Shown: positions 12,424 to 26,210 of the stretch, piece by piece | How the letters are laid out: every line of letters begins with the position of its first letter | Position numbering within the stretch: position 1 is the stretch's first letter | Source: Lineus longissimus | Lineage: Eukaryota > Nemertea > Pilidiophora > Heteronemertea > Lineidae | Direction of reading: 5' to 3' | DNA: 64,000 bases | Assembly (NCBI RefSeq): GCF_910592395.1 | Contig: NC_088319.1 | Location: 13,022,001-13,086,000, forward strand | The notes under the pieces: model-generated | What the model saw: only the letters and a program-made list of their open reading frames with translations | Database searches by the model: none | What the model was told of the DNA's origin: nothing | Translations under genes and position numbers: made by a program

Positions 12424-12505
12424 TTGCTGCATTTCCGTTACTCGTCTGTGACGGTGGTGAGGACATATTGTGGTTGTGGCTGGTGTGTCCCGTGTGCCCA
12501 GAACC
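12424..12505 (-). CDS. rn: Common linker exon, His/Asn/Ser-rich; receives all alternative 5' exons
   Basis: This 82-nt exon codes 27 residues beginning GSGHTGHTSHNHNMSSPP, plus one base of an Asn codon completed in exon 8420-8589. The acceptor is excellent (TTTTATCTCTTCAG) and the donor is A|GTAAGTAC. It starts in phase 0, so any upstream exon ending between codons can join it. At least four candidate 5' exons in this window do so. The composition (His, Ser, Asn, Gly, Thr) suggests a flexible spacer between the variable N-terminus and the zinc fingers. No known domain is visible. Support comes from splice sites, from the exact phase match to the next exon and from composition continuing into that exon. 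Confidence 0.85.
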
Positions 12506-13794
12506 CTGAAGAGATAAAATATTCCAAAATATAACATTTTGTACAAATTCTACTTTTAACATGTTTGATTTATAGTGCAACCATCTTTTACGACATGATC
12601 ATGATGATAAATAACATTTTTTTGGCAAAATATGCATGTACATCTGACAAAGCCTGAAAATAAAGTAAAATATGAATGCGAAGTTATATCATTACTATCG
12701 TTGTCAATGCTGGAAATGTAGAAAAGATGAAAAATTAGTATTTATGACACATAGATGTAATTACGTCCGATAAACATGGTCTCGGACGACCAATATATTG
12801 CATCCAACACCTACGTAAGATTTATGTATCTGGACATTTATCTATATTAGGATATGACTTTTTAAGTTTTTGCATCAATGCAGAAACATCAATGCAAAAA
12901 CACCATTATTGGACAACCTGTTTGAAGCATATTTTATCTGCATCCTTTTTTTAAAAAATGAAGAAAAAAATCGACAATATCGATAATTGTTTCTAACAAA
13001 CATGTCGAAACAGTTGTTCTATTCCTGGAATGGTCAATAAACCAATAAAAAAATCATCTTAGCTGTAGATAGGGAATAACTGGAATATTTATTGATTGTT
13101 TATCATATACCTGACTTTATGATATGAGTGAGTTGGGTGCATAAACGAAGAAGCCATCGGAGACACCAGTATCAAGGTAGTTGAGTGGGACCATAGGACC
13201 ACGAGTGTGGAAGGAGACTTGCGGTGGCATCAAAAAGTTCTACCAGTCTTGGAAGGACAACAGCTTGCTCAAAATGGAGTAAGGAACCTTGCCCTACTGT
13301 AACTGCTCCTCTGCCGCACCAAAGTGTTAATCGGCAGCCAGTTGGCAGGGATGGGTAACACTGAATGTCATTCATGAGCATCATGTGGCAGCAGGACTTT
13401 GATAATTGTCAGCAAGTTCATCTTGAAGTAGGGCTAAAAGCTGCTCAATCTGCCATCACAAAATTAATAATAGAGCACTAATTTCGACATACCCTGCACA
13501 TGTACAGTCCACTTTTCACAGACTCAACATATTTGTGTAGTTCTCTGACATCAGTAGACCCCTTGACCCCCTTCTGACATTTTTAAAACCACTTTATTAT
13601 GTCATCTAGGGCATGTAGGGTGTTGAGACTTTTTCATTCGACATTATCACAAAATGGCAAATCAGGGTGACTTAAAAGCAGTTTGAGGGGCATGTTACAA
13701 ACTGCTACATGCATTACAATGTTAGAGACGCGTCACAACAACCATTGATCGAGTGGACTTGTCTGAAGTGTCTGACCAGTGATTTTTAAAGGCC

Positions 13795-14025
13795 GGTGCC
13801 GTACGTAAAAAATTGTAATTGAATTTGAAAATTTCCAATTGTGTTAAGACATACTAAACATAAATTAAAGCATTGCTGGTGTGAAGGCAGATATACAAAT
13901 ACTAAATAAACTAAGTTTTAGCAAGTTAGTATGCATAATAACTGCACTATGGCCTTGTGAATATTAAACAGCATTCCTGGACTACCAGTAATTATGAACG
14001 GCATACCCCTTTAAACTGGAGTGGT
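13795..14025 (-). mobile_element. Dispersed repeat family B, copy 1
   Basis: Read on the minus strand it shares ordered blocks with the copies at 15445, 17125, 21050 and 47430: GGGTATGCCGTTCATAATTA, then GTGCAGTTATTATGCAT, TTGCTAAAACTTAG, TGTATATCTGCCTTCACAC, and CACAATTGGAAATTTTCAAA. It has no coding capacity and no clear terminal repeats. Confidence 0.65.
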
Positions 14026-14839
14026 CTATTTTTGGACAGACCTATAAATTTTGGAGGACTTGGTGCTTAGAAGAAGGCAAGGAGAGACGAAACTTGAAAT
14101 CAGACTTTATGCTGAATCAGCAGGAAAAACCATTGGCAAAAAGGGATTCAATTGCCAGCCAAATACTACAATACCTGAAGTTTTGTGTTTCCAAGAAAGA
14201 TTTCTGCAATGAAAGTAGACTTTTGGGATGTCAAGACTTCTCCAAGGGTGACAAAATGTAAAGAACTCTACTGATTGACTCCAGGACAACTGGAGACAAA
14301 AATAACTTGAAAACAACTTGAAAAGTAAAGGTTGTGGCCTGGAAACGAGAAAATCTGGAGGTGATGTCAACGTTTTTGCATCCAGGAAGTAGGCCATCAG
14401 GTTTCACATCCCCCTAACGGTAGCTGGGTAGGTGTACTTTCCTTTTGTAAGGTCAAGGTCACAGTATACACAGAACGCTGTTTTTTTCAACAAGATCCTA
14501 TGATAACCTATTTTTTCAATCATACTTTTCAAATTGTTATCGAGTGAATAATCATATTTACGTGTATAGGAAAAATCCAAGACTAAGAAGAAGAAGAAGA
14601 AGGATTTACAACCTCTGGTGGTACCATGGCTAGGTGATAATGATTGTTTGCAGTTAACTACCCTTCTGTTGGCAAATGGAAAAAAGATCTCTATGGATGA
14701 AATGGGAAAAGTCTCAATCGCACTAGATCCCGGACACCAAATTCAACGTGGAGGCAATTGATTTGAAGAAGAGCCTTGTCCAGAATTGGGGACATTCACT
14801 CAACCCATTGGGCGCACTCGAACAGTTTAATTGCTGGAT

Positions 14840-14885
14840 TTGAGCACCTTACAAGTTTTTATTGTATTGTATTGTATTGTATTCA
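14840..14885 (+). repeat. TATTG pentamer microsatellite, possible retroelement tail
   Basis: Four TATTG units follow TTTGAGCACCTTACAAGTTT. Such pentamer tails often mark the 3' end of a non-LTR element. The preceding 250 bp looks faintly gene-like, but no reverse-transcriptase motif is readable. Confidence 0.4.
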
Positions 14886-15141
14886 GTAAAATATATGATG
14901 AAACAAATCAGAACCAAGGGGGAATCTTCCCAAGCTGCCAGTTGCAGGGTCTGTAGAAATGAAAATTTTACAGATTGGCGGTTTTATGAAATCATCGATG
15001 AATTGAACTATTTTAGCTTTGATAACCACATTTGTTCAAACGCTGGTATAACAACAGCAAAAAAAGTTGTCCACGAACCAGGCCACTGAGCTCTCAACAC
15101 CTGGTGAATTAAATATTGTGGAATTTCATATAGTCCTTTAT

Positions 15142-15337
15142 ACTCTAGTTTCACAGATCTAAGACCAGTTGTGAATATTTGATCGATACTAGATATTATG
15201 CATCTGGTCGTTTGATTCCAATCAATAAGGTATGTTCAGCGAGGTTGGCAACACAAAGTTGGGCGATGAGCATTACATCATGTTCTCGCTTGACCTTAGT
15301 TTAGATTTAACTGGTCTTAGATATTTGAAGCTGGAGT
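15142..15337 (+). mobile_element. MITE with 29-bp terminal inverted repeats
   Basis: The left end ACTCTAGTTTCACAGATCTA (continuing AGACCAGTT) pairs with the right end, which reads on the minus strand ACTCCAGCTTCAAATATCTA (continuing AGACCAGTT). That is 24 of 29 positions. The element is 196 bp and non-coding. It is the clearest member of a family with copies at 10634, 18796 and 56216. Confidence 0.75.
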
Positions 15338-15444
15338 TGTTATTATAATCCCTTGCATACAATGCATTGAATATCCCCCATGAACTGTCTAGCCAGCAGC
15401 TGGACAAAGATAATCAGTAGGCGAAGTACATTTTTAATTGTGAT

Positions 15445-15640
15445 TGGGGTACCCTGTTGATAATTTATACTGATTGCAGGAAAATAAAAGTAGTGCAGTT
15501 TTTTGAATACGAATTTGCTGAAATTTTTGGTTTATAGTATTTGTGTATCTGACTACACAACGGCAATGGTGACATTTATATTAAGTGCCTATTTGTGCAA
15601 TTACAAATGTTCAAATTTTAAAAAAATGGCGTAGGTAATC
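15445..15640 (+). mobile_element. Dispersed repeat family B, copy 2
   Basis: It carries GGGGTACCCTGTTGATAATT, AGTGCAGTT, AATTTGCTGAAATTTTTGG, GACTACACAACGGCAATG and TGCAATTACAAATGTTCAAA, in the same order as copies 1 and 4. Confidence 0.6.
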
Positions 15641-17124
15641 AAGTCATTGTCTGCTAGTCATTAAACAGAAAAGTAACTAGATATTGATACACCGATTTGA
15701 TTTTTAATATTTTTTTCATTTTGCAGAAGATTTGCATAAATGTTTAATTTTGATTTTAATCGCGCACTAATGTTAGTGTGACATAACGGCCTACTTCCTT
15801 TACACAACAACAAAATGCATGTTCTTTTAAATTTTTTTACCATATTTCATTTCAAACAGCAATAAAATCAAGCATGTACGAAATATTCTACATTGTAAAT
15901 TTTGGATTTTATCAGAATTATAGGACCTGCAGGCACAGATGATAGACCTGACAAAGAATGTGGACAGCCATTTTAAGAAAACGGATCAACCGCCCATTTT
16001 TGAGAGAGTCTTGATTATTATCATGCACACACAAAGGATAGAGATAAAAAAGTGACTTTGCTAATTAACCAAACTTACAAACTAATCCATGTGTTAATTG
16101 AATCCGAAAAAGCCAGAATGAGAGACCTTAAACAACCACGATTCTACAGTGAGACCTCAGATGTTTTCCTGCAATTTTTAAGGAAGTTTTGAAGCATTTG
16201 GAACCGCTGACCCAGTGCTCTAAAGACCATTCAAAAAATTTCTATTTTCTTGAGCAAGCAGGCTCAAAAAGAAGAAATCTACTTGACTGACATAATTCAG
16301 AAACGATATCTACTTACTATGAAAGTGAAAAAGATGCAGACCAAAACACCAACCAGACAGACGCAATGCACATGGTAAAATCTATTCGTGTAGGTCCTAT
16401 ACCTGTGTGTAGGTCTCCGTGCACGGGTTACCAGCCGGAGGAACTGAACACCTAATTGTACAATACCTATGCAATATCCTGTATACCCACCATAATGAAT
16501 AAAGAAACTTTGGTGCGTAGAATAAAAAAAACACAAAACAATCAACAAAGTCTACAATGGCCCCAAAAACGTATCAAATACATACCTCAAATCCTTGAGT
16601 ATTTGTTTTAGGGAGATTTTTTGTATCTATTCCGTTATTTTTTAAAATTTCAACTTGAAAAAAAGTCGCCACCTCGCATAAAGTCCTCCTTTACGTACAT
16701 TACGGCACTACTGGTCTCACTAACCAGTCACTTCGACTGACCTAGTTCCCGTTGAATACTACTTTCTGCGTTACGTTTTTAACATACAATATATGGGTGA
16801 CCCAGCCAAGGAATGGCGCTGTTTTTTTATGAGCACCAACTCACAATGAGCAATATGAGTTGATCTCATTTTTTGACAGGGGGATGTTGTACCTACCGAT
16901 AGCAAAGTTAAAGCACTGTAATTTTCACCATAGACATGACAGAGAACAGCGTAATCTTAAAATGGCCGGCTAGATCTATCCAGAAAGCGCTAAAAAAGTG
17001 ACTGAAAGCACGCAGTAGCCTGAATACCTGAGGAAGTGAAGAACGAACAAGATGCGATTGGTTCAGAATCTTGATCAGAATCTTTTTAGAGATAAAGGAC
17101 GGTCCAAAAAAGTTTTATTAAACT

Positions 17125-17420
17125 GTCCTTTAAGGCCTGCTCCATTCATATAGTCATTGTATATTCTGGTGGCTCAGATAATTTAAGAGATACATGTAAA
17201 CATTGCAGTGTATGTACGCATGCATATTTGTTGAAACTTAGTATTTATAGTGTTTTTATCCGTCTACACAAAAGTCTAATTGAAATTACCATTCAGTGCG
17301 CATTTACACAATTGGAAATTTTCAGCTTCAACTTCACTTTGTTAACAAATGAAGTAGGCCTGATCACAGTCATAACATAATGATTACTCCAATAATTATA
17401 CTAACAGTGGCATTTAAATG
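17125..17420 (+). mobile_element. Dispersed repeat family B, copy 3
   Basis: It holds ATTGCAGTG...GCATATTTGTTGAAACTTAG, TCCGTCTACACAAAAG and ACACAATTGGAAATTTTCAG in family order, then GAAGTAGGCCTGATCACAGT. Confidence 0.6.
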
Positions 17421-18795
17421 TCAGCGGCAACAGATGCTGGCTTAGACATTATAGGCCGAAGGAATTTGATTCCCGGTTCTTGTCCGCAACCTTTAGGAAA
17501 TGAGTAAGGTCTTCCTTCAACTTTCATCTTTCATCGCATATTGCAGAACCGAGCTCTTCCCCTTTAAAGGATTTACCTTGGTCCATAGTTTACGAGTTTT
17601 TCTGAGGCTTGGTCCATGGCCAAGTGGTTGTATCATGTTCCAGTGACCATAACCCATTTTTAGAGACAATGAAATAGATTACACTTCAGAAAAAAAAGAA
17701 GAAAAGTTTGTTCAGCACAAATGCAATGCTTTTTGACTTTCATCAAATGACTGAACCATTCCATGCCTCTTAACAAGCAAACAAGCGATTTTTGTCACTG
17801 CAACGTGTAGTAATAATTGCTGTTTTGTGGCACAAAAAGATATATCGTCTGCAGTTATAACTGGTAATTGCTGGGTTATATATTGATCACAGGTCAGTGA
17901 GATCAGCGCTTCTTGTCTTCTTGTCACAGGCACAACGCAAACAAGCTATTTTTGTTGCATTGCAATTATGATCCCGGGTTGTAGTCATAAAAACATCTTG
18001 TTTGTGTCACACTTTACATTTTGTGAGCCAGCTTTGGATTGTTCATGCTATTTCATTGAAATAAGATGAAGTCTTATGCATACATGTGTATTCTCCCTTT
18101 AAACTCACAAAAATAACCAAATTTACAATGTATGGTAAATCCTTCTCTGACATCTGATGACTGAGAATACCGCATAGAACCAGTGCCAAGATTATCCAAT
18201 ATTATTTGACGTTAATTCAGGCGCACTCCGACATGACTATCTCCCGTTTCTGACAGACCAATCATGTCGTTTCTGACATCTCAGACAGCAAATCAGTGCT
18301 GGCAGATCCATGCTGCATCAACATGCCATATTTGACAAGCCCTGGCAACGTACTGGCAGAGGCGGGAAAATAGCCTCCGCAGCAAAAGGGTTAAATAGCC
18401 CGTGTACAGCAGTGGACAGCAATGCTGAACCGTGCTTACTTTTAGCTGAAGGGGTATATCATATTCAAAAGTGCCGCCATCTATAGCATATGGACCACAC
18501 TAATGTTTTCGAGTGCAGACAGGATGTTTAGAGAGGCTTTGGTCGAGTGCTAATGAATGAGAATTATAGTAGGGCATGACATGCTATGCACAACACCTGC
18601 ACGTGATAGGGACATGCGACAAGACATGCTGTACACGTCATCCACAGTGAAAGGGTTAACCCAACAAGGGCTGAAAAGTGAGAATGAAAACAAGTGTTCC
18701 TTTCCCAGAGCATCCAGTAATCGTAGCTCGGCTAGTAAAACTTGAGACAATTCATATCGATTTTTCCGGTAGTGTCTTTGTCCAAAAATACATGT

Positions 18796-18880
18796 ACTCT
18801 AGATTCACTGTTCTAAGACCGGTTCATGACGCTGGCCTTCAGACAGCGGAGTATTGCCAACCCAATACTTGTTAATGCAA
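18796..18880 (+). mobile_element. Truncated MITE copy (CTCTAGTTTCAC family)
   Basis: It starts ACTCTAGATTCACTGTTCTA and continues AGACCGG. It contains GTATTGCCAACCCAATAC like its relatives. The matching right end was not found. Confidence 0.45.
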
Positions 18881-21049
18881 ATTTTTCACTGCAGCCTTTT
18901 TAGAATAGTCAAGGTCACAGTTTACATATTTTACTTGTTTTTTTCAAAATTTTTACTTGTCTTGACTGAATATTCATATAGCTTTTTAGTTGCAGTCTTA
19001 CATGGGTCTGTTGTGGGGGGGGGGGGGGTATTGAAATAGAGAGATAAGTGATAATTCCTATATCTTCCTTCGATCAGTAATCTCAGGTATCGACAGTGTG
19101 AGGACAGGAAGCCCCCATCTAATCAACAAAGCAGTCTCCCCTATAAAGGCAATATATGTGAGTTCAATAATTTTGAAAGGCACATGACAATGTCGGCATT
19201 ACCTGGTGCAATGTACAGAACATGATCGGATCATGTTAGATCGGCGCTAATACGGCCCGTCGAGACCCAGAATTCACCGTTATATGCGCCGACATATATG
19301 CACATGATGCGACGACAATGAAACTACCCTGATCAGCTCATCTGTCAAAGAGACAAGAGAGAAGCGTTTGATGTTCAAATACGGGATCAAATGATGGAAA
19401 AAATTGCTTTTTTTCAAGTGAGTTGGCACAGACATGAGAATATACACCATGCACGGCTGTTTACGTTTATTGACCTGCTTTACACAAGAGTTACAACCTT
19501 CGCAGTCCTTGTTTTGTCTTAGCAGCGTATCAACAGTGTATCAAGTGATGGAGACAAACAGTGTTTTTTCCCAGCAAACAGCTAGGGCATAAACATGACA
19601 TATAGTTTTAAAGGGAATCTCGATTACAAGGAATCCTCCAGAACATCAAGTAATTGACTCCAGAATGCATGAAAATCACAATGTGATAAATCCACACCGG
19701 TCCTTACTTGTTTACCATTTGTTCCAATCTTATAAGACTTTGTCTGAGTAAATCTACATGTATCACATCCACGAAACCCTCTTATATCGGGGAGGGGGGG
19801 GGGTACATTACACACTACAGCAACTTTCATATATACGTGAATATATCCAAGCCATCATATCTCTTAACCATAATGGAACAAACCTGTCACTCAATCTAGC
19901 AATAAGCACTCGATCTGATGAGGAGATCGTTGGCAGGTTGATGAAACCTCACCCCACTCTGTCACACTCTGGGTATCACAGGCGAACAATGGCTGATCTT
20001 GCATGAAGGTCAAGGCTCAGACAACAGGCAGCAGTGCTCGACCGTTTTGCGTAAACGCGGAAAAATTTTCATAACTTTCATCGTTAAGCTTTTATACTCG
20101 GGAAAAAGAAAGATCCAACCAAAAGTTAAGACGTTTCAGAAATGTTGCCTATTTTCAATTTTCACATATTTTTACATTTGTGCATCAAAGTTTTCTGCGT
20201 GAGTTAGTGGCCCGAATGCAGACTCGTGTAGACTTAAGGTGTCTGCCCTGTGACAATATGAAATAGTGGCTACGCTACACGCTGGCCACCTTTAAGGAAC
20301 TTTAGAACCAAAATATGTGCAAGCAAGTTTGCCCAGTTGCCAGGTTCTTTTATGTCGGTTATATAATGCAGTCCTAACATCTATTATACCAAATTCAAGT
20401 GGTCACAGAAGAGGTGTCAAGTACATGTTTTACCATCAACATGATCAAGTCAAACAATGTTCAAAAAGCAAAACCGGGACCGCTGGCAAGAGCCCTTTTG
20501 CGTCATGTGACGACAGCCCATAGTGTACCGCATCAACCTCAGTTAGCAAGCACTTCACGCTGATTCATTGAAACATATATACAATATTTCGGCCAAGAAA
20601 ATGAACTCAAGAGTCTCAATCAATAAAAGCGCGATGTGCAAAAATTCCCATCGTTGCGAGTACTATTACTTCCCAGCCCGATAATGCGCATTTTTGCCAA
20701 TATGCATTTTTTAGCAGCGTTGTCATTGCTTTAGTATGAGAGCTGACATAGTTTTTGAGTGGTTCATTTGACCGAGATACATGGTTGTTACAGCAAGGAT
20801 AACATTAAGGGGCTTTTCAGACAAGTAATCCTACCCCCTCTTAAGAAAAACGGCTATGTTGTCGATTTCTAAATTGGTTTTAAACAAACTCCCTAAGGAA
20901 TATGTAATTCTTTGACAAACTTAACCTCAAAACTATTTTTATCATTATTCACTGTTTTGAACAACTTCGACGTTTAAACTGAACACATGCAATAAAACCA
21001 CCTCTGGTACACTGCACCTTTATGAAATGAGCCTTTCCGTTTGTAAAAA

Positions 21050-21275
21050 ATGTCAAATTTGTAATTCAAGTTGAATATATCTCAAAAGGCGTCAATAAAT
21101 ACTGAATAGAATTTTCAACACTGCCGTAGTGTAGACAGACATACAAAAACTAGAGACAATAATTTTCAGCAAATTTCCATCGATGATAAATGCACTACGG
21201 CATTGTGTATAAACTTCACGACATTTCTATTTTCCGGATCCACCAGTACATAGGAGCGGTATACCCATTTAATGG
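21050..21275 (-). mobile_element. Dispersed repeat family B, copy 4
   Basis: Read on the minus strand it has GGGTATACCGCTCCTATG, CCGTAGTGCATTTATCATCG, AATTTGCTGAAAATTATTG, TGTCTGTCTACACTACGG and GCAGTGTTGAAAATTCTATT. It is the best match to copy 1, sharing the GCACTA-GGC-TTGTG-ATA segment. Confidence 0.65.
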
Positions 21276-24026
21276 CGCAAAAATTAAAAATTAAGTCCCC
21301 TGGTTTTCCTATTTGAAAAAAATTCAGCTTTTCACAGAAATTATTAGCAGGCAAATCTCACTTCCATGCCATATGTTCTTCCTAGTTATTCGTGAATCAA
21401 AAGTACCAACATTTTAGCATGTTTAGGCAAATGTTAAAAAAATATTTTCTTTAATGAGCATGATATGAGACCAAAAAACGTTGATGATTTGCAAAAGCTC
21501 TCATCCTTAATGCAATACATTCTATGCAACTAATCAGGAACATGAAAACTAGCATGCGAAAACTTAACAATGATTCAAACATGCTAAAATACCCAAGATA
21601 CATTGCAGCAAACTTTCCTCGCATGATCGCACAGGAAAATCTGTGCGATGAAACTTTCTCCACTGACATGCTCTTGAGTTTTTATAGCCCAGATGGAGGA
21701 AACCTTACAAAATGCTCTTTTGAGTGAGAAAAGTTGGTCTACTTTCATTTATAGACTGACTCTGATGGCCTTTGAAGTACTTGAGATAAAATAAAGTTTA
21801 TGGGGGAAATTTTCATAGTTTGACAATTTGTGAAATTGTTGAAGCTTTTCCAAATTCATCTGAAAGTGGGTAGACTAATTTAATCAAGCTGATTCGGTGA
21901 TATGTCAGGTATATGTCATAAACCCCAGTTGATCTATTATTATTATTTAACAGTTTATCGTGAACACGTAATTTTTGTTCCTGAATTATTCATTTGCAAT
22001 TTTTTAGAAAAAAAAAAGTTTTTGTCCTCTGCCTCACAATTCATTCTAATATCAAATTAGTATACTGGAACTAGCGTACCTCATCGTAGCGTGGGCGCTT
22101 ACCCTTTAGCCCGAGTCCAAACGCCCACAGCTCTTTCATTCAAATGCCTGTGGACATCCATGATTTAGCTGACATCTGACATGAAAGTCCTGAATCAAAA
22201 CATCGTTCTTCTCGAGCCTATGTTCGGAGCCAGACTTCCACCACGGAGTTATCCATTTACTGACCAGTAATAACTACACATTTTTTTGTTTTATGTTGAA
22301 ATTGCTCGTTTTTACCAATACTCAGGAATAGACGGAGAAAAAAATTATAATGCTGGAGTGCTAAAGGGTTAAAGGTCAAGGCCATTGGATGTGATCCCAG
22401 CGAGCGTATTAATTACCAATTACGGCCGCGACCCTCGGTCCTAAACGACCTCACTCAATCAGATTTCACACTGCATTGCGTCAAGCAACTACGTCTCCAA
22501 TCCTCTCCGACAATTTTTTAGGACATTTTTCCACCGTGTCCAGATAATCTTGTTAAGAAATCTCGTTTTCGCAACTCTCTTGGGGCAGTCCATGCGAGCT
22601 GCACAAATCTTCAAAGACGACCAGCCTACCTCATCCCCAGGTCTTACTCTAAGCGCCCTAATCACCAGCATTAGATACACACCCCAAGGTATGAGGTCTC
22701 CGCATCACGATTAGGAGTAGAATTCCTTAATGCTATCTTCTGCTCAAATTCCACTAAAAACTTCAGGGTTTTCGGGGCAAGAAGATATAACACGGAATAA
22801 AACACTCCAGGTGTCGTGTAATGGCCATTGTCAAGGCTAATCCAACTGTCAAGATGGTAACACCAGAATCGTGCTAATTTTCCCCGTGGGTCATGAAAAT
22901 TTTTCGAGATTTTTCCATAGTAAGAATTTCGTTTATTTCTCTGGACATATCAATGCATTTGCAACTTTTTTTCTTGTCTATTTTAGGTTGTAGTATTTTC
23001 ATGATGCGCATTTGGGATGTAAATATTTTTCAACGAAATAATTTCTTGTTACCTCGTTGCTGTTTTTCCTCATCAACGATGCGTGTAAAAATATTTGTCT
23101 CATTTTTTATGCATCCTGTATATACAAGTTGTTGCCTGCTTTTCCAACAGATGAGTATAAAGTTGAGTCACTTTATCATACCTGGTTCAGGTATTAAAAC
23201 TTGCAGCTTTATCAAAACTCATAAGAAATTCATGACAATGTTATAGCATACCAGTAGTCTAAGAGCCCATCCGCTCCATTTTCCAAAAGAAGTAAAAACG
23301 AAGTGCTCTCGAAAGTTTTCGAATGTGCCCAAAAAATTCATATTCTGATTTTAAAAGTAAATTTTTTTTTCAAATCTGGAGTTAGTGCGCAGAGTATTGG
23401 TTAAAGTATTCATTTTTATATCTAGAAAAAAGATTCCTCTGTTGTTTTCACCAAAAAAGTTGCACACTGACTATATTATCGATAATGCAACTCAAAAAAG
23501 GTAGGTAAAGAGTTAAAGAGAAAAGAAATATATATACCAGTACTTGTCGAGACGGCAATAGCCTTTGAACAGTTCCTGTAAATATTTGTATGATCTAAAA
23601 TATTCAGCCGAGAAAATTAAACCCACCACACAGAAATCATTACAAGAACAGTGGATTTAAAAAAATATGATCAGAACTAGACAACAACAAGTAAAAATAG
23701 GCTACATGTAAATCCAGCAAACAGAATGATGAAAAAAACATTGAAAAAAGGCTATGAAATTTACAAAGTAACCACATATTTTTCAAGAACCTTTCTGAAA
23801 AACTTCCCCTCTATTTATGTAGGAAAAAAATATGCATAGGCCTAGCTTCAAAGACAATATTTCTCGATAACTCAATATAAAATTACTTTGAGACGACAGC
23901 ATTAATGATGTCAGCTAATTATACAGCAAGCACGATATTTAAAAACTCGTTAAAACAACAAAGGGGTCGTTTTGATGTCGATCGTGTTCCGATTACAAAT
24001 AATTCGATAAAAAGACTAGATTTTAC

Positions 24027-24182
24027 CTGAGAGTTTTGGTGCATGTACCACCATAGACTAGCCAATCCAGCATGACTCTGGGGATGAATGTCACGATAAT
24101 TAAGAAAATTATCCCCAATTTTGCGGCCGCATCCGTGGCCTCCGTTCACATGTAGATACGAGCAATCAAGAGCGTCCATCAT
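24027..24182 (-). CDS. rn: Candidate alternative first coding exon (52 residues, ends in an aromatic patch)
   Basis: Tandem ATGs at 24182 and 24179 open a frame of 52 codons (MMDALDCSYLHVNGGHGCGR at the start) that ends at a CAG|GTAAAA donor in phase 0. The last residues, GLASLWWYMHQNSQ, carry a Trp-Trp-Tyr run that resembles the ends of the exons at 48844 and 28917. Joined to the common exons it would give a 454-residue protein. The exon and its upstream side lie in a CpG-richer patch (about 24.0-24.5 kb) that stands out from the AT-rich intron, as expected for a promoter. I see no TATA box. There is no homology that I can name. It could instead be a chance frame with a chance donor, so confidence is moderate. 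Confidence 0.55.
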
Positions 24183-25785
24183 GTTTCAAAAATACACCCC
24201 ACCACTAATAAGTCCTTCGCCGTCACCTCACGTTAACACACGTTAAAACACCGGTGATTTCCACACTTCGCCACATAGATAAGTTATCAACATTGATGTT
24301 GTGTACGCAGATAAAAACTCTGTGAACTTTCCTGAAAGTGTATTCCACATACGCTCGCTCTGATTTGCCGCTCCTTAGCAACTATGACAATAGAACTGCG
24401 TATCATCCATGATGCAATACACCCCCAGGCTAACACCAATGCTAACGCTATCCATCGCACAAGCCACAACTTTTATCCGCTAACGTAAAAATACAACCGA
24501 GAGAAAGAAGAACAACATATGATTCTGTACCTGGTAGGTAACATTAGCATTATCTGACAATGCTGCACAGAGAAAAAGAAAACGTGATTCGATGCGCATT
24601 TTCATTTTCACATCTCATGATATCTGCCACAGCAAATCAACGTGTGTAATCCATACTAAACGGCACACACAATGCAGAACAACCCATTTTCGGAGCGGTA
24701 TTGTCCGCTCTTTACAAAATTCTGATGGCTATTCTTTCTATTTTTTACCATCCTCCCAACACAAACAAAGGATACATGGCGTAGAGTTGAGGATCATTTT
24801 TTTCCGCCTCTGTACTTCCTGTTTAATCTAGATAACAAGATTACCGGTGTCCACTCCCGATTTTTTGTGATCACCTGCCTTTGCCATTTTTTCTCGTCTA
24901 CTAACTGCATTTTCCCAAATTAATGACTATTTAATCCTTTCTCATAATGTTATGATATTCCTCCGTCAATTTTTTTTGGTGCGAGTGTGTGTGTGCGTAG
25001 GGAAAGTTTCGTTTTGATTTGGTTTTTGGACACATTTTACTTCTATTTTTGTTTGTAACTGGGTATTAAGGGTATTACATGCATGTAATGCATCTCGCGA
25101 CTTTTTCACACAAATCAGTGACGGAGTCGTCAGATTTTTTACGGAGCCTCCCCACAAGAGGCCTGAAAACTTGGGGATTTTCAAAGATTACATATAGATA
25201 ATATTGACTCAAATGACAATTTTTTAGATAAGGTTTAAAATACCCTCATAGTTATAAAATTCGCATTGTTACACCTTTTTTAACGATTTTCCAGATTTTG
25301 CAATTCCATTGTATTTATATAAATGAAGCAATTAAACCATTTCAGGCTCATATGTTAACCGGCATTGTCAAACGCAACGTTACTATTGTCAGGGCTAGAA
25401 CTAATATAGGTCTATATCATCAACAAAACATCCACATAAAAAAATTACACTTTTTCCCTGTGTCTTTTTTGTGATAGTTGTTGGAGATAATAGGCACAAT
25501 GGAAATGATGTTCAAGATACAAATGGTCTTTTGTATTTTTCTATAGGGATTGGTTTTTAATGCCACGTCAAACTGTGACAACTTTTTTTGTTTCAACGAA
25601 TGAGAAAAATGTAATCTGGATGAAACAGACAGGAAATCAGTGGTTCAAAAAGGTTAATCCAACCACATTATTGGTTTTAAAACTGTAAACTGAGATGTCT
25701 TATTGTTAAAATTATTCTAATCGATTTAACTCAGGTTTAGGTCTCTGTAGATTAGGAAATAGATTAGGAAAGTAACCAGGAACTC

Positions 25786-25806
25786 GGGGGGGGGGGGGGG
25801 GGGGGG
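25786..25806 (+). repeat. Run of 21 G residues
   Basis: This is an uninterrupted G tract, the longest of several in the window (others near 19015, 19794 and 63383 and, as C, near 41466 and 57687). The exact length is prone to sequencing error. Confidence 0.9.
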
Positions 25807-26210
25807 TCATTGCAGGAGCATGCAACAAGAATCGGTAATCAACGCAACTAGAGATAAATGAATGTCTAACTCAGCTGTGACAGGTTTTACCCACAGACAA
25901 GTAACCCTTCTGTTGCTCATTGCACATGTTGCAGCGATAATTACACAAATGATTCCAGCAAGCACAGGAAAGAAAATCTCTCATTAGCTTGTGTAGGCAA
26001 GTTTATGACAATTAGAATGCTGGAGCATCGAACAGGCGATAAGTACCAGGTGTCCACCATATTTCTAGCTGGCTGCACTGAATCCACTGTCACAAAATTC
26101 ATTTCAACTCAAGTTTCAATGGGAGTTAACCCTTGAAGACTGAAATTCTCAAACCCCAATTATCCCTTGAAACTTTGAAATTACCACACCAGTCACAATT
26201 TTACACCCGT

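Larger units (their letters stand above)
12506..24026 (-). other. Long intron between the 24.1-kb exon and the linker exon
   Basis: No supported exon is seen. It holds dispersed-family copies (13795-14025, 15445-15640, 17125-17420, 21050-21275), MITE copies (15142-15337, 18796-18880), a TATTG pentamer run (14861-14881) and G-runs near 19015 and 19794. Confidence 0.55.

Noticed and set aside
19624-19830. ATG frame ending at AAACAA|GTAAGG in phase 0, a possible further first exon
   Set aside because: The frame runs through a C-homopolymer, has no aromatic end and no CpG patch. The donor match may be chance.
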